NCBI GenBank assembly: GCA_032622095.1
Contig: CP136064.1
Span: forward strand, 260,317,863 to 260,381,862
DNA length: 64,000 bases
Direction of reading: 5' to 3'
Source: Siphonodentalium dalli
Taxonomy: Eukaryota; Mollusca; Scaphopoda; Gadilida; Siphonodentaliidae
Both the position numbers and the translations under genes were made by a program. This document shows, in pieces, positions 46,601-58,600 of the stretch (position 1 is the first letter of the stretch; the number at the start of each line of letters is the position of its first letter). The notes beneath the pieces were generated by a model. The model ran no database searches and was not told where the DNA came from. It saw nothing but the letters and a program-made list of their open reading frames with translations.

Positions 46601-49600
46601 GGACCCTTCATACCAAATATGAACCCATTCGGCCTTATGGCACTTGAGAAGAAGTTGTTCTAAGAATTACTATGGAGGGAAAGAGTTATGGCCCTGGTTT
46701 CGCAACTATTAGACCCAGTGAACTCATTTGAACAAATCTGAATGTGAGTCACCTAGGGAACATCCACACCAAATATGAACCGATTCGGTCCTAAGGATTT
46801 AAATAAGATGTTCAAAGAATTGTTGACGGACGGACGGATGGACGGTACGATGGAAGGATGGACGGACGACGAATGAGGAGTGATGACTAAAGCCAACATT
46901 TCCAGATAAACAAAGATGAATAACTCTAGAACGGAACACTGTCAAGACAAAAAGCCAACATTTACAGATAAACAAAGATGAATAACTCTAGAACGGAAAA
47001 CCAGAACAAAACAATTGAAAGCTCCATGACATGTCCTCTCAGTAGTGACAATCTATTCCAAATTTCATTGAAATCCGAGCACTACTGTTATAACCTGAAC
47101 AGACATCAGTTGGATGAACAAACAGAGAGACTGATGAAAAACAGTATATTCCCATCTTTATTTGTTTAAAAGGGGGGTTTAACAATATATAACTCTGAGT
47201 TAATGAAGTACAAACATTCACAGAATAAAACTTAGCCACTTGATTATTAATGCTTGTTAGTAGTGAATATGGGCACTGGTTTTGTGAACTGGGTAGCATG
47301 AATAGGCAGTTTCAGTTGCTTTGACTAAAATCACTGTTATAAAAGGTCGCTGGCCAAAATATCCCCTTGTTAGCAGACGTCAGGTTAAGTCCAACCCCTC
47401 CGAAGTACAGTTTACTTACTGGATCGAGGAGGTAGACTTTATTAGCAGACGTCAGATTAATACCCACCCCTCCAGAGTACAGTTTACTTACTGGATCGAG
47501 GAGGTAGACTTTATTAGCAGACGTCAGATTAATTCCCACCCCTCCAGAGTACAGTTTACTTACTGTATCGAGGAGGTAGACTTTATTAGCAGACGTCAAA
47601 TTAATTCCCACCCCTCCAGAGTACACAGTTTACTTACTGGATCGAGGAGGTAGACTTTATTAGCAGACGTCAGATTAATTCCCACCCCTCCAGCTTTGAG
47701 TGACAGCAGCATGATCGTTGGTGATCCTGGAGTCAGGTCGGAGAATTCATCGACCGACTTCACCCTCTTTACGGCGGTCATTGTTCCATCGAGTCGACTG
47801 AAGCTGAACCCATTTGACCTGATATGCATGAAAAATATTATTAACCCTTTACCCAACAAACCGGCCAAATAAAGCTTCAACAGCCTAAACTATCTTCGGT
47901 CTGTCTCAATAGAACCATACAAATATGGATATCATTGGAACCGGCTCCTTGACCACATTGTGATAGTTACAGTTATGCCCTGTGCCAATGCATTCTCTTA
48001 TATATGCGAGTCGACCATTGGTCGCCTCGCATATATAAGAGAATGCATTGGCCTAAAAAAAATCTTTTTTTAACACTTTTTACCAATTTTTCTTACATTC
48101 TTTAACAATTTTATAATTTTTAATGTGTTAAGCCAATGCATTCTCTTATATATGCGAGGCGACCTATGGTCGACTCGCATATATAAGAGAATGCATTGGC
48201 ACAGGGCCCTTCTGTTGGGTAAAGGGTTAATTAGATATCACATTGTTTTCCTTGAGCGACCTCTTATCGACCTCGGCTGATATCACGCCAAACTTGGCTG
48301 ATAACACATTAAACTCGCGAATAAGCCACCAAACTTGGCTGATATCAGTTGTGATGTCACCAGTCGACATGTAGTGTTTACGTCTAATGTAACAGCCATT
48401 CAAGGGACATAGCCACAATGATAGTCCAATATAATGAGAATTTCTAAATTGATTTGAGGTAATGGAGGTGACAGTTCCGTGCTATTTCAAACTGTTTACT
48501 CCCTAATTTCAATGTAAATTGTGAAAGTATTTAAGTATATTTAGTGATTTTTATTACAATCTACATGCTATCCATTCAATCTTAAGTTTACACCTATGAA
48601 CTGATATCGGAATGGATAGCAATGGTATTGCATATATGTGACCCGCCATATCAAATCCAGTCGTAAGTCGGGATTTTTTTACCCTGTGCCAATGCATTCT
48701 CTTATATATGCGACCATAGGTCGCCTCGCATATATAAGAGAATGCATTGGCCTAACAATTTTTTACAATTTTAATAATTTTTTCTTGTATTCTTTAACAA
48801 TTTTATAATTTCACCCACACAGAGCCCCAGACAAACATGAGCAGACAACACTCTTCTATATGCTTCTATATATGTGTGGGGCTCCCTGCAGGGTAATGGA
48901 TGTTTTTTATTTTATGTCCTAAAAATTGTAAGAAACATTTATTTAAAAAAAATGATAAAAAATTGTTGGGCCAATGCATTCTCTTATATATGCGAGGCGA
49001 CCTATGGTCGACTCGCATATATAAGAGAATGCATTGGCACAGGGTAAAAAAATCCCGACTTCCGACTGGATTTGATATAGTGGGTCATATATTATATCTA
49101 ATTAATAACGAGGTTATAATTTGGTTAGTTGGATATCCACTGAGGTGTGAACACACTCACCTCAAAGGGACTTGGACGAGGTCGAGCAATGATGTGAATT
49201 GTGATACAACGATGGACTTTGTGGATGTATCCTCCAGCCTGTTTCTCAACAGTGCATTCATCAGAGCATCAATCTGTAATGTGTTCATGGAATAATATTG
49301 TGTAAGCAGATTTGTGCAGAGCAATAAATGCCATTCATGAAATTGATTACTGAAGTAAGAGAAAAAAACTTGCAACTACTCAGATTTTCAGACTGAATCT
49401 GTCAAAAAAGAATTTCAAATATCATGCTAATGGCGTTAAAATCGCTAAAACTAGGGGCCATAACTCAGATATAAAAATGTGACAAACATGGATTTCGAAC
49501 TTGATTGAGATATTTTTTAGAGGTGCCACGATTATTGATTTTGATAATCTATAATCGGTCGTCAATAATCGACTATAATTGATTAATCGTACCTATAATA

Positions 49601-52600
49601 ACATCAGTGGAAGTATTCCATAATATGGCCTATTGGCTGGGTGCTGGTTAACTGCACTATCGCTGGTTGTTTGAGGCATCGGCTGATGTAATTTTTACGT
49701 TAATAAAGTGCATGATAAACCACTGTTAATGACCAATGGACACAATGAATTCAATACCAGCACAGTTCTCGGTGACAGGGTCCGCGCTGGACTGAAAATT
49801 ACTTTTGCCAAATGAAAATAATTTTTTGCCCAATTCGTTTAGAAGTTGCCAAATGCTATCTCCGATAGAATTAATTTATGCAACACAGTCTTATATTTTG
49901 GTAATCGTTATTTGAACGACTTACAATATCAATAGGAAAGCAGTTAAAGGTACTCAATCCGATCAGACACTCCTAAATTACTGTTTCTTTGGATTCGGGG
50001 GTAAAAAATATTTGATTCGAGTCGAGGAACCAACCCATCAAAGCACAGAGTGATTAGATATCGATGTTTGAAATGTGCTGTTTCTATTGTTTGTGGCCCA
50101 ATCTTTTCGAGGACCGCGTGCTAAAAACGGACAAATTGCGGTTGTAAGATGGATAACTCTAAAATCAAGTGGTTATTATTATCAATGTTGATAACTTTTC
50201 CAAAACACCATTAATATACAACTATAGTGTAATCCTGAAATTATTGGTTAATTGATTGACCAATTATTTTCAACTATCTTGAGAAATTAATAACAGACTT
50301 GCCAACACTTTTGCCAAATGACCATATTTTTGGCCAAATGTGAATTATTTTTGCCAATGGCAAATTTGGTAAGTAGCAGCGCGAACCCTGCTCGGCGAGT
50401 TTATGGTTATAATATTTGTAAGTTCATTAGAACGAATGTAACGATTAATTTCAGTGTTAGATCCAAACAATATAAAAGTAGGAATGCAAACAATATAAAA
50501 GTAGGAATGCACAATGGATGGCTGGTGGTTCCTAAAACAAGGAAACTGTAAGTTTCATCAAACTTCCAGAGCGTGGATAACAAACACAAAGGTGTGCCCC
50601 CACCCGCAAATTGCAGGACTCAGAACAAGTTAAGTATTTGATAATATCAAGTTTCATTCAGCATTCGCCGCATGAAACGTGTTAGCTTGTACTAGTAACA
50701 TATAAGTATACTTATGCAAACAAAGTATACGTATACTCGCAAGTGACATCGCGGAGAACATCACTGACTAAAATGCCGTAGGTTCCCTGGTTTCCAGAGA
50801 ATGTTAATCAACTCCCCATTGGTCCAATCAGATTCAAGGGTGAGGGCATTCAGTTCATTGAACACAGTGACAGTCGGCACATTTCAAGTATTTCAAGTAT
50901 AAATATACAATGACGTCGCCATAAGTTCAAAGCTGCAGTGCCGCCAATTTGTAGAATACACAACGACCCGAAAAGTAACCATGTCGCATCATCAAATGAA
51001 CTGCCTACTGTTTGCAACATAAGTTAGTACTACTCATGTTTTCAGAATCTCATTGATACGCGATCAAAGGTTGTTAACCCTTCGGTTGTAGATTAAACAG
51101 TGTAAAACAAACACGGTATTCAATAATACCCGGCATTTTCCGACAACGAAATAAATAATGCAGATTAATCGACGATGGAAATGGTAATCGATTATCGGCT
51201 TTATCAACGGTTCATCGATTATACGATTAATCGTGGCACCCCTAATATTTTTGTGGAAGATCAATATACCAAATGTGAATGGAATCGGTTGATGTTTGTT
51301 CAAGTTATCACAAGAAAAGTCTAAACCCTTTCATGACTGGAGCTTTCTGAAATTTTGTGAAAGCCCTGTGCCAATGCATTCTCTTTTATATGGGGGTCTC
51401 GCATATATAGAGAATACATTGGCCTATTACCTCAACATTGTAAGCAAGTGCATTCTCTTATATATGCAAGGCTCCCTATGGGAGACTCGCATATGTAAGA
51501 GAATGCACTGGCATAGTATCATTAATGCTGCACCAGTGCAGCTCCCATTATGAAAGGGTTAACATTGCTGAAAATAGACAAACTAAGGGCCATAATTCAG
51601 GTAAAAAAATCAAGACAAACCTGGTTATCAAAATCCATAAATAAACGACTAAGTTAGGAAGGATTAGCACCGCCCACCCCAACCATCCCTCATCAAATTG
51701 TCAGTCATGTTTTCTTGTTTAAATTGATGTGAAACATTCAGGTAGGGTGATCAAATAAAAATGGGAGATTAATCTTGCTCAAAGTAGTTATTTTAACAAA
51801 TATTATATCCAAATTGACAATACACACCACCATTATTATATATTAATTAAATGCAGTGACTCTCGATGGTGAAATCGTTTTCGTTAGCTTATCGCCGATA
51901 GTTGCATCCCGAATCGAGAAGTAAATATTTCAAATTGAGCGTAGTTCAGACGATGTTTTCTATGGAGTGGAACTGTTGATTTGCTTGAGATTTTCGCCGA
52001 TGTTACATTCCACCAGTTGGCACTGCGCCTGAATACTAAATTATCAGTTCCACGTACCTGAGCAAGTACATATGTATTTAAAACTTGACGGAAAATAAAG
52101 CCTGAGGAACAAATAATTAATTTTGGATGGATTTATGTATTAATTTTATAAATGACCTTTGAACTTGATTGCCAGGAGGCATCATCGACCTTGAAAGTTG
52201 GATTCTCTTTAGCATCATCCTTGGCCTGAGGAGGTGGAGGAACTTCTAATAATTTACTGGTATCTATTTCTCCTCGACACAGCGGGCATCTGGGTTGAGG
52301 CTGAAAGATGGTTTGAAATATTATTCTAAAACTTGCTGCAGGTTTTTTCCCAGTATCTCCAAATCATACATGTATTCCTTCATGTTTTATTTTCTGAGCA
52401 CATACAGTAATGCCCTAATTAATCGACTTCTTAACCACAGCAGAATTTTGGGTAACTTTTCAGGATTTAGTCGGAAATATGGCTTGTTGCCATTCATCGG
52501 AAAGCTCTCCCCGAGAGCTTTCGGATGAATGGCAACAAGCCATATTTCCGACTAAATCCTGAAAAGTTACCCATAATTCTGCTGTGGTTAAGAAGTCGAT

Positions 52601-55600
52601 TAATTAGGGCATTACTGTAAACCATTATATCCTGAAGTTCATGAGTAGCACTAGGGAGTGACTTCATCGACTTACTATTGGCTCCTGCGAATCCTGCATT
52701 TTTCATCAAATCTAACTTTGAATTGAAAATATGGATAATATAAAGACATGATGCACATTTGTCTGACTTAGATTTGTTACACATTCTGCATGATAAATCT
52801 CGCCTTCTCATTTCCGTTGACACTTTCTACACACATTCTACAGAAAACGTGAGCACAGTGCGTTATCACGGCATTCTTTAATGAATTGAGACATACTGCA
52901 CATTCCTCGTCAGAGTCTACTAAGGTTCGTTACACATTCTGCATGATAAATCTCACCATCTCATTTCTGATGACGCATTCTATACACATTCTACAGAAAA
53001 CGTGAGCACAGTGCGTTATCACGGCATTCTTTAATGAATCGAGACATACTGCACATTCCTCGTCAGAGTCTACTAAGGTTCGTTACACATTCTGCATGAT
53101 AAATCTCACCTTCTCGTTTCTGATGACACTTTCTATACACATTCTACAGAAAACGTGAGCACAGTGCGTTATGACGGCATTCTTTAATGAATCGAGACAT
53201 ACTGCACACTCCTCATCAGAGTCTGACTAAGGTTCGTTACACATTCTACATGATAATTCTCACCTTCTCGTTTCTGATGACGCTTTCTATACACATTCTA
53301 CAGAAAACATGAGCACAGTGCGTTATGACGGCATTCTTTAATGAATCGAGACATACTGCACACTCCTCGTCAGAGTCTGACTAAGGTTCGTTACACATTC
53401 TACATGATAATTCTCACCTTCTCGTTTCTGATGACGCTTTCTATACACATTCTACAGAAAACGTGAGCACAGTGTGTTATCACAGCATTCTTTAATGAAT
53501 CGAGACATACTGCACACTCCTCATCAGAGTCTGACTAAGGTTCGTTACACATTCTGCATGATATATCTCACCTTCTCGTTTCTGATGACACTTTCTATAC
53601 ACATTCTGCAGAAAACGTGAGCACAGTGTGTTATCACAGCATTCTTTAATGAATCGAGACATACTGCACACTCCTCATCAGAGTCTGACTAAGGTTTGTT
53701 ACACATTCTGCATGATATATCTCACCTTCTCGTTTCTGATGACACTTTCTATACACATTCTACAGAAAACGTGAGCACAGTGCGTTATCACAGCATTCTT
53801 TAATGAATCGAGACATACTGCACACTCCTCGTCAGAGTCTGACTAAGGTTCGTTACACATTCTACATGATAATTCTCACCTTCTCGTTTCTGATGACGCT
53901 TTCTATACACATTCTACAGAAAACATGAGCACAGTGCGTTATCACGGCATTCTTTAATGAATCGAGACATACTGCACACTCCTCGTCAGAGTCTGACTAA
54001 GGTTCGTTACACATTCTACATGATATATCTCACCTTCTCGTTTCTGATGACACTTTCTATACACATTCTACAGAAAACGTGAGCACAGTGCGTTATGACG
54101 GCATTCTTTAATGAATCGAGACATACTGCACACTCCTCATCAGAGTCTGACTAAGGTTCGTTACACATTCTACATGATAATTCTCACCTTCTCGTTTCTG
54201 ATGACGCTTTCTATACACATTCTACAGAAAACATGAGCACAGTGCGTTATCACGGCATTCTTTAATGAATCGAGACATACTGCACACTCCTCGTCAGAGT
54301 CTGACTAAGGTTCGTTACACATTCTACATGATAATTCTCACCTTCTCGTTTCTGATGACGCTTTCTATACACATTCTACAGAAAACGTGAGCACAGTGTG
54401 TTATCACAGCATTCTTTAATGAATCGAGACATACTGCACACTCATCAGATTCTGAATAAGGTTCGTTACACATTCTACAGAAAACATGAGCACAGTGAGT
54501 TATCACGGCATTCTTTAATGAATCAAGACATACTGCACACTCCTCATCTGAGCCTGACTAAGGTTCGTTACACATTCTGCATGATAAATCTCACCTTCTC
54601 GTTTCTGATAACACTTTCTATACACATTCTGCAGAAAACATGAGCACAGTGTGTTATCACAGCATTCTTTAATGAATCGAGACATACTGCACACTCCTCA
54701 TCAGAGTCTGACTAAGGTTCGTTACACATTCTACATGATAATTCTCACCTTCTCGTTTCTGATGACACTTTCTATACACATTCTGCAGAAAACATGAGCA
54801 CAGTGTGTTATCACAGCATTCTTTAATGAATCGAGACATACTGCACACTCCTCATCTGAGCCTGACTGTAGCACAGTGAGGAGAGTTTCTACCAGCTTCT
54901 TCCTCAAATCCTCATTGATGTTCACGCCACTCTTCGCAACGGTTTCTGAAAATGAAAATGAGATGTGACATCCAGTTTCATAAGAACACCCCTACTCGGA
55001 CTAAGGCAATTAAAATATCTGTGTTCTCAGGCAATTAGATGAGGATGGGAAGCATTTCATTTTAATTTTTTTCTCAAAATCTGGAAAACACACTCAAGAA
55101 ACCAAATTTACTTTCGCTGTTCAAACCAATATTTCTAACAGAAAATATTGAAAAAAATGTTTGCCGAGGCTTTTTAAAAGAAAATTCGGGAGGTGCCCAA
55201 GAATAGATTTTTTAAATTATTGAGCGTAATTGAATAATGGACATATTAAATTCTACTTTATTGCCGGGCAAAGCAGACTAATCTTAAAATACATTATAAT
55301 AATGCATTTATATAGCGCATTCCACAGTAAATTAGTTTCAATGCGTTTTACATTTTATTTATTTATTATTGCCCCAGTTACAGGGCATTGATTACCAATC
55401 CTTGCTTAGGAGGAAGGAGCTAATGAGTGCATCAGGATTACCATACTGACATAACCCAACGACTTCCGACCGGATACTCGGTAAACAGGTGAGTCCCCAC
55501 GACAATTGTAGTATGAGATCGCTAGCCAGAGGGAATTAATGTGGCATTTGACGTTCAATGGCAGAGAGCGGTATTCGAATGCACGACATTTAACCCCATG

Positions 55601-58600
55601 ATGTTACACAAGTCAAAAACGCTAACCACTGGAACACAGTGCCACTATGAGCAAAGGCAAATTTTGAACATTGATTTTGTGAGAATTAGGGTTGAAAAGT
55701 TAGTCAACCAGTCTACACCGAGTCGATTATTAACGAAGTCAACCAAGCCTTGAAATAGGGTGTCTGTCATTTGCAGAATGAGGTCCCCAGAGGGTGAATT
55801 TAGTGATGCTACCCCGCATAGTGGGCTAGCATCACCAAATTCACCCTCTGGGGACCTCATTCTGCTTACACCTCATGTAATATAAACATGACCTGTCCCT
55901 TCTAAAATATAGAACATGTAACATATTACATCAAATTAAATTGTATATTTTTCCAAGGTAAATTTTGGGGAATAGCTTAACGTTTCCATCACTGGAATTT
56001 CCTGAAATTTTGCGATAACCCTGTGCCGATGCATTCTCTTATATATGTGAGTCCATCTTAGGGAGCCTTGCATATATAAGAGAATACATTGGTCTAACAA
56101 TATTTACCTTGACCTTGAATGCCAGTGCATTGTCTTATAAGCGTGGCTCCCTATGGGAGACTTGCACATATAAGAGAATACACTGGCACATGGTCTTTAA
56201 TGCTGCACCAGCACAGCTCCTGTCATGAAAGGGTTAATTTCTTAAGTGAACTGATCGCATAAATGAAACTTATTTATAAATAAATGAACCGAAAATTGTG
56301 AGCTCACCAACTGTTTCTTTGGCAATAGCTGCAGCCTTGGCAACCAGCAGTGGATGACAGCACAGCTGTCTTAACCTCATCATGATCGCCAAAACCTGAC
56401 CGTAGTGGTGAAGCAAAGTACCTTCCTGGAAATATCTGCAAATATATACAAATGTATTACAAGACCGCCTCACGTTACACAAATTTCTGTCACTGAAATA
56501 TCTGCAAATATAATACAAGCTATCCTCACAGAACAAGAAGTTGCACCTTGGATGCTGGAATACCTCCATGTTGCCAAATTAAAACATGGCATGATGGAAA
56601 CCAAAATTAAACAAGAGATTGCACCACGGGTGCTGGGATACCCCCATGGTGAAAATTGAAATATGGACAGGTCAGAAACCAAATTGTGAAGAAAAAATGT
56701 GATGAACAAACGAATTACTTGACAATGCTATCGAAAGACGGACAGAAATCCAACATTTTCAGATAAAGAAAGAGGGGTAACTCTTTAACGGAAAATGTGA
56801 ACAAAGTCAGTGAACCCATTTTTGTAAGCCCTCCTGATGCCAAACCTTCATACCAAATTTCATTGAGATCCGATCAGCCATGGTTGAGATATATGAGTTG
56901 ACAAATGGACGGACGGATGGCTAGATGGACGCATGTGATCCACTATACCCCCATCTTTTGGGATAGGGGGATTAATACACAAAGAACAAGTGCCCCCGAC
57001 TGAACAATCAGAGAGGATTTTTCTTATTTTTGTGCAAATGCTTATTAAATGGCAGTTTGTAAAGTTATGTTATTCATGAGTAAACAATCCAAAATCAAGT
57101 TATCATCTGGAAACCAAAAAAAGTAGCAGAAAACCTGAATTTTCTAAGTCCAAAAAGAGGCGTAACTCTGGAAAAAATGGGCGGACGAAACCACGGCTAT
57201 GGGGAAATCTTGTCCCCCCCGGCTGGTCTATTAGCATACCAAATATCAACTGAATTGAGTTAGCGAAACCAAAGTTATGAGTTGAAACGTTCGTACGGAC
57301 AATTTTCTAAGTCCAAAAAGGGGCGTAACTCTGGAAAAAAAGGGCGGACGAAACCGCAGTTATGGGAAAATCTTGTCCCCCCCCCCCCGGCTGGTCTATT
57401 AGCATACCAAAGATCAACTGAATTGAGTTAGCGAAACCAAAGTTATGAGTTGAAACGTTCGTACGGACGGACGGACGGACAGACGGAGGGCTCCACTATA
57501 TACCCCCAAATCTCCATCGGAGATCGGGAGCATAATAACACTAGAAGAGAAAATACAAACATCATTGGGCACTCTTTTGAAAACAGTCATGATGATGAAT
57601 CTTCATACAAATTCCATTTAGATCCGATAACCCATGGCTGAGATATCTGAGCAGACGGACAAAAACAAAGAATTCAGATAAAAACAGAAGGATAACTCTA
57701 GAAATCGAGAACAATGTTGTTCCTATTTTGAAAGCAGTAGTGATGGCGAACCACGATACTAAAATTCCTTCAGATCTGATAACCGATGGCTGAAATATAT
57801 GTCAGGATATACAGACTGATGGAAAAAGTCAATACATTCTACTGCCCATTTCCTTTGAAAAGTGTGCGATACAGTGAGTAAAAATATCTGCAAGAAATAT
57901 ATGTATAACATGACAATAGAATTCTATAGATAGAACGAACATTGTAGAATTGTATTCTATGAAAATGTCAATGCATCAAGTGATGCATCCATTCATTTTT
58001 TAGAATTCTTTGAATAAGATTTGAAAAAAATAACCTCCCTCCCTCTTCCAACTAACCATATAGCATGAGAACATAGATATTTATTTTTAAAGATGGTCTA
58101 TCTCTTCCTAAACACGTTTTATAGTTTCCGGGGTATAAAATAATAGATGTGGAGCTCCGTGGTCCAGTGGTTAGCGCGTTGGACTTGTCTTCGCTGTCAA
58201 CACAGCGAGGCGAGTTCGCGGCTGGCTGGTGGTCTGTTATGAGTTTCCACACAGCAGTGGCTTGGCCGACTTGAGCGATGTGCAATTGTTGGATTGTACA
58301 CTGTTTGAATCTCGCGCCAAGTTGTGACCCTTGAGCAAGGTCGCTCGTACTGTGTCTGCTTTGCACCACCCATGCATTATAAGGGTACCTGATAATGAGC
58401 AGTGAAAGATCTTGTCAGTATGCTAGCCATATGGTATCCTCGCATACTCCCGGCTGTACCTCCCCCTGTCCCGGGGAGCAGTAGATGGTTACTGAATGTT
58501 CAGGCTCATCAGGGTAATAATTGTAAAACTTTGAGCGCTTTGGGCCTCATGGGAAAGGCGCTTTACAAATGCTATACATTATTATTATTATGTTATAAAT

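Larger units (their letters stand above)
49518..51244. mobile_element. hAT-like element, TAGGGGTGCCACGATTA ends, with two nested insertions
   Basis: Exact 8-bp duplication ATATTTTT at 49510-49517 and 51245-51252. Left end TAGAGGTGCCACGATTATTG; right end, reverse-complemented, TAGGGGTGCCACGATTAATC. Subterminal CGATTAATCG/AATCGAT motifs occur on both sides. No hAT transposase (no dimerisation-domain or BED motifs) was seen, so it is non-autonomous. It contains the hAT-like element at 49776-50390, which in turn contains half of a TTAA foldback. Confidence 0.9.

Noticed and set aside
47321-47653. 110-codon plus-strand frame with repeats of FTYWIEEVDFISRRQIN
   Set aside because: Antisense shadow of the 72-bp HLTF exon-end array.
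56430-56560. Duplicate acceptor GAAATATCTGCAAATAT... upstream of the HLTF linker exon as another junction array
   Set aside because: Only a diverged single repeat of about 70 bp is present and the second copy does not contain exon sequence beyond a few bases, so it does not match the four junction arrays.
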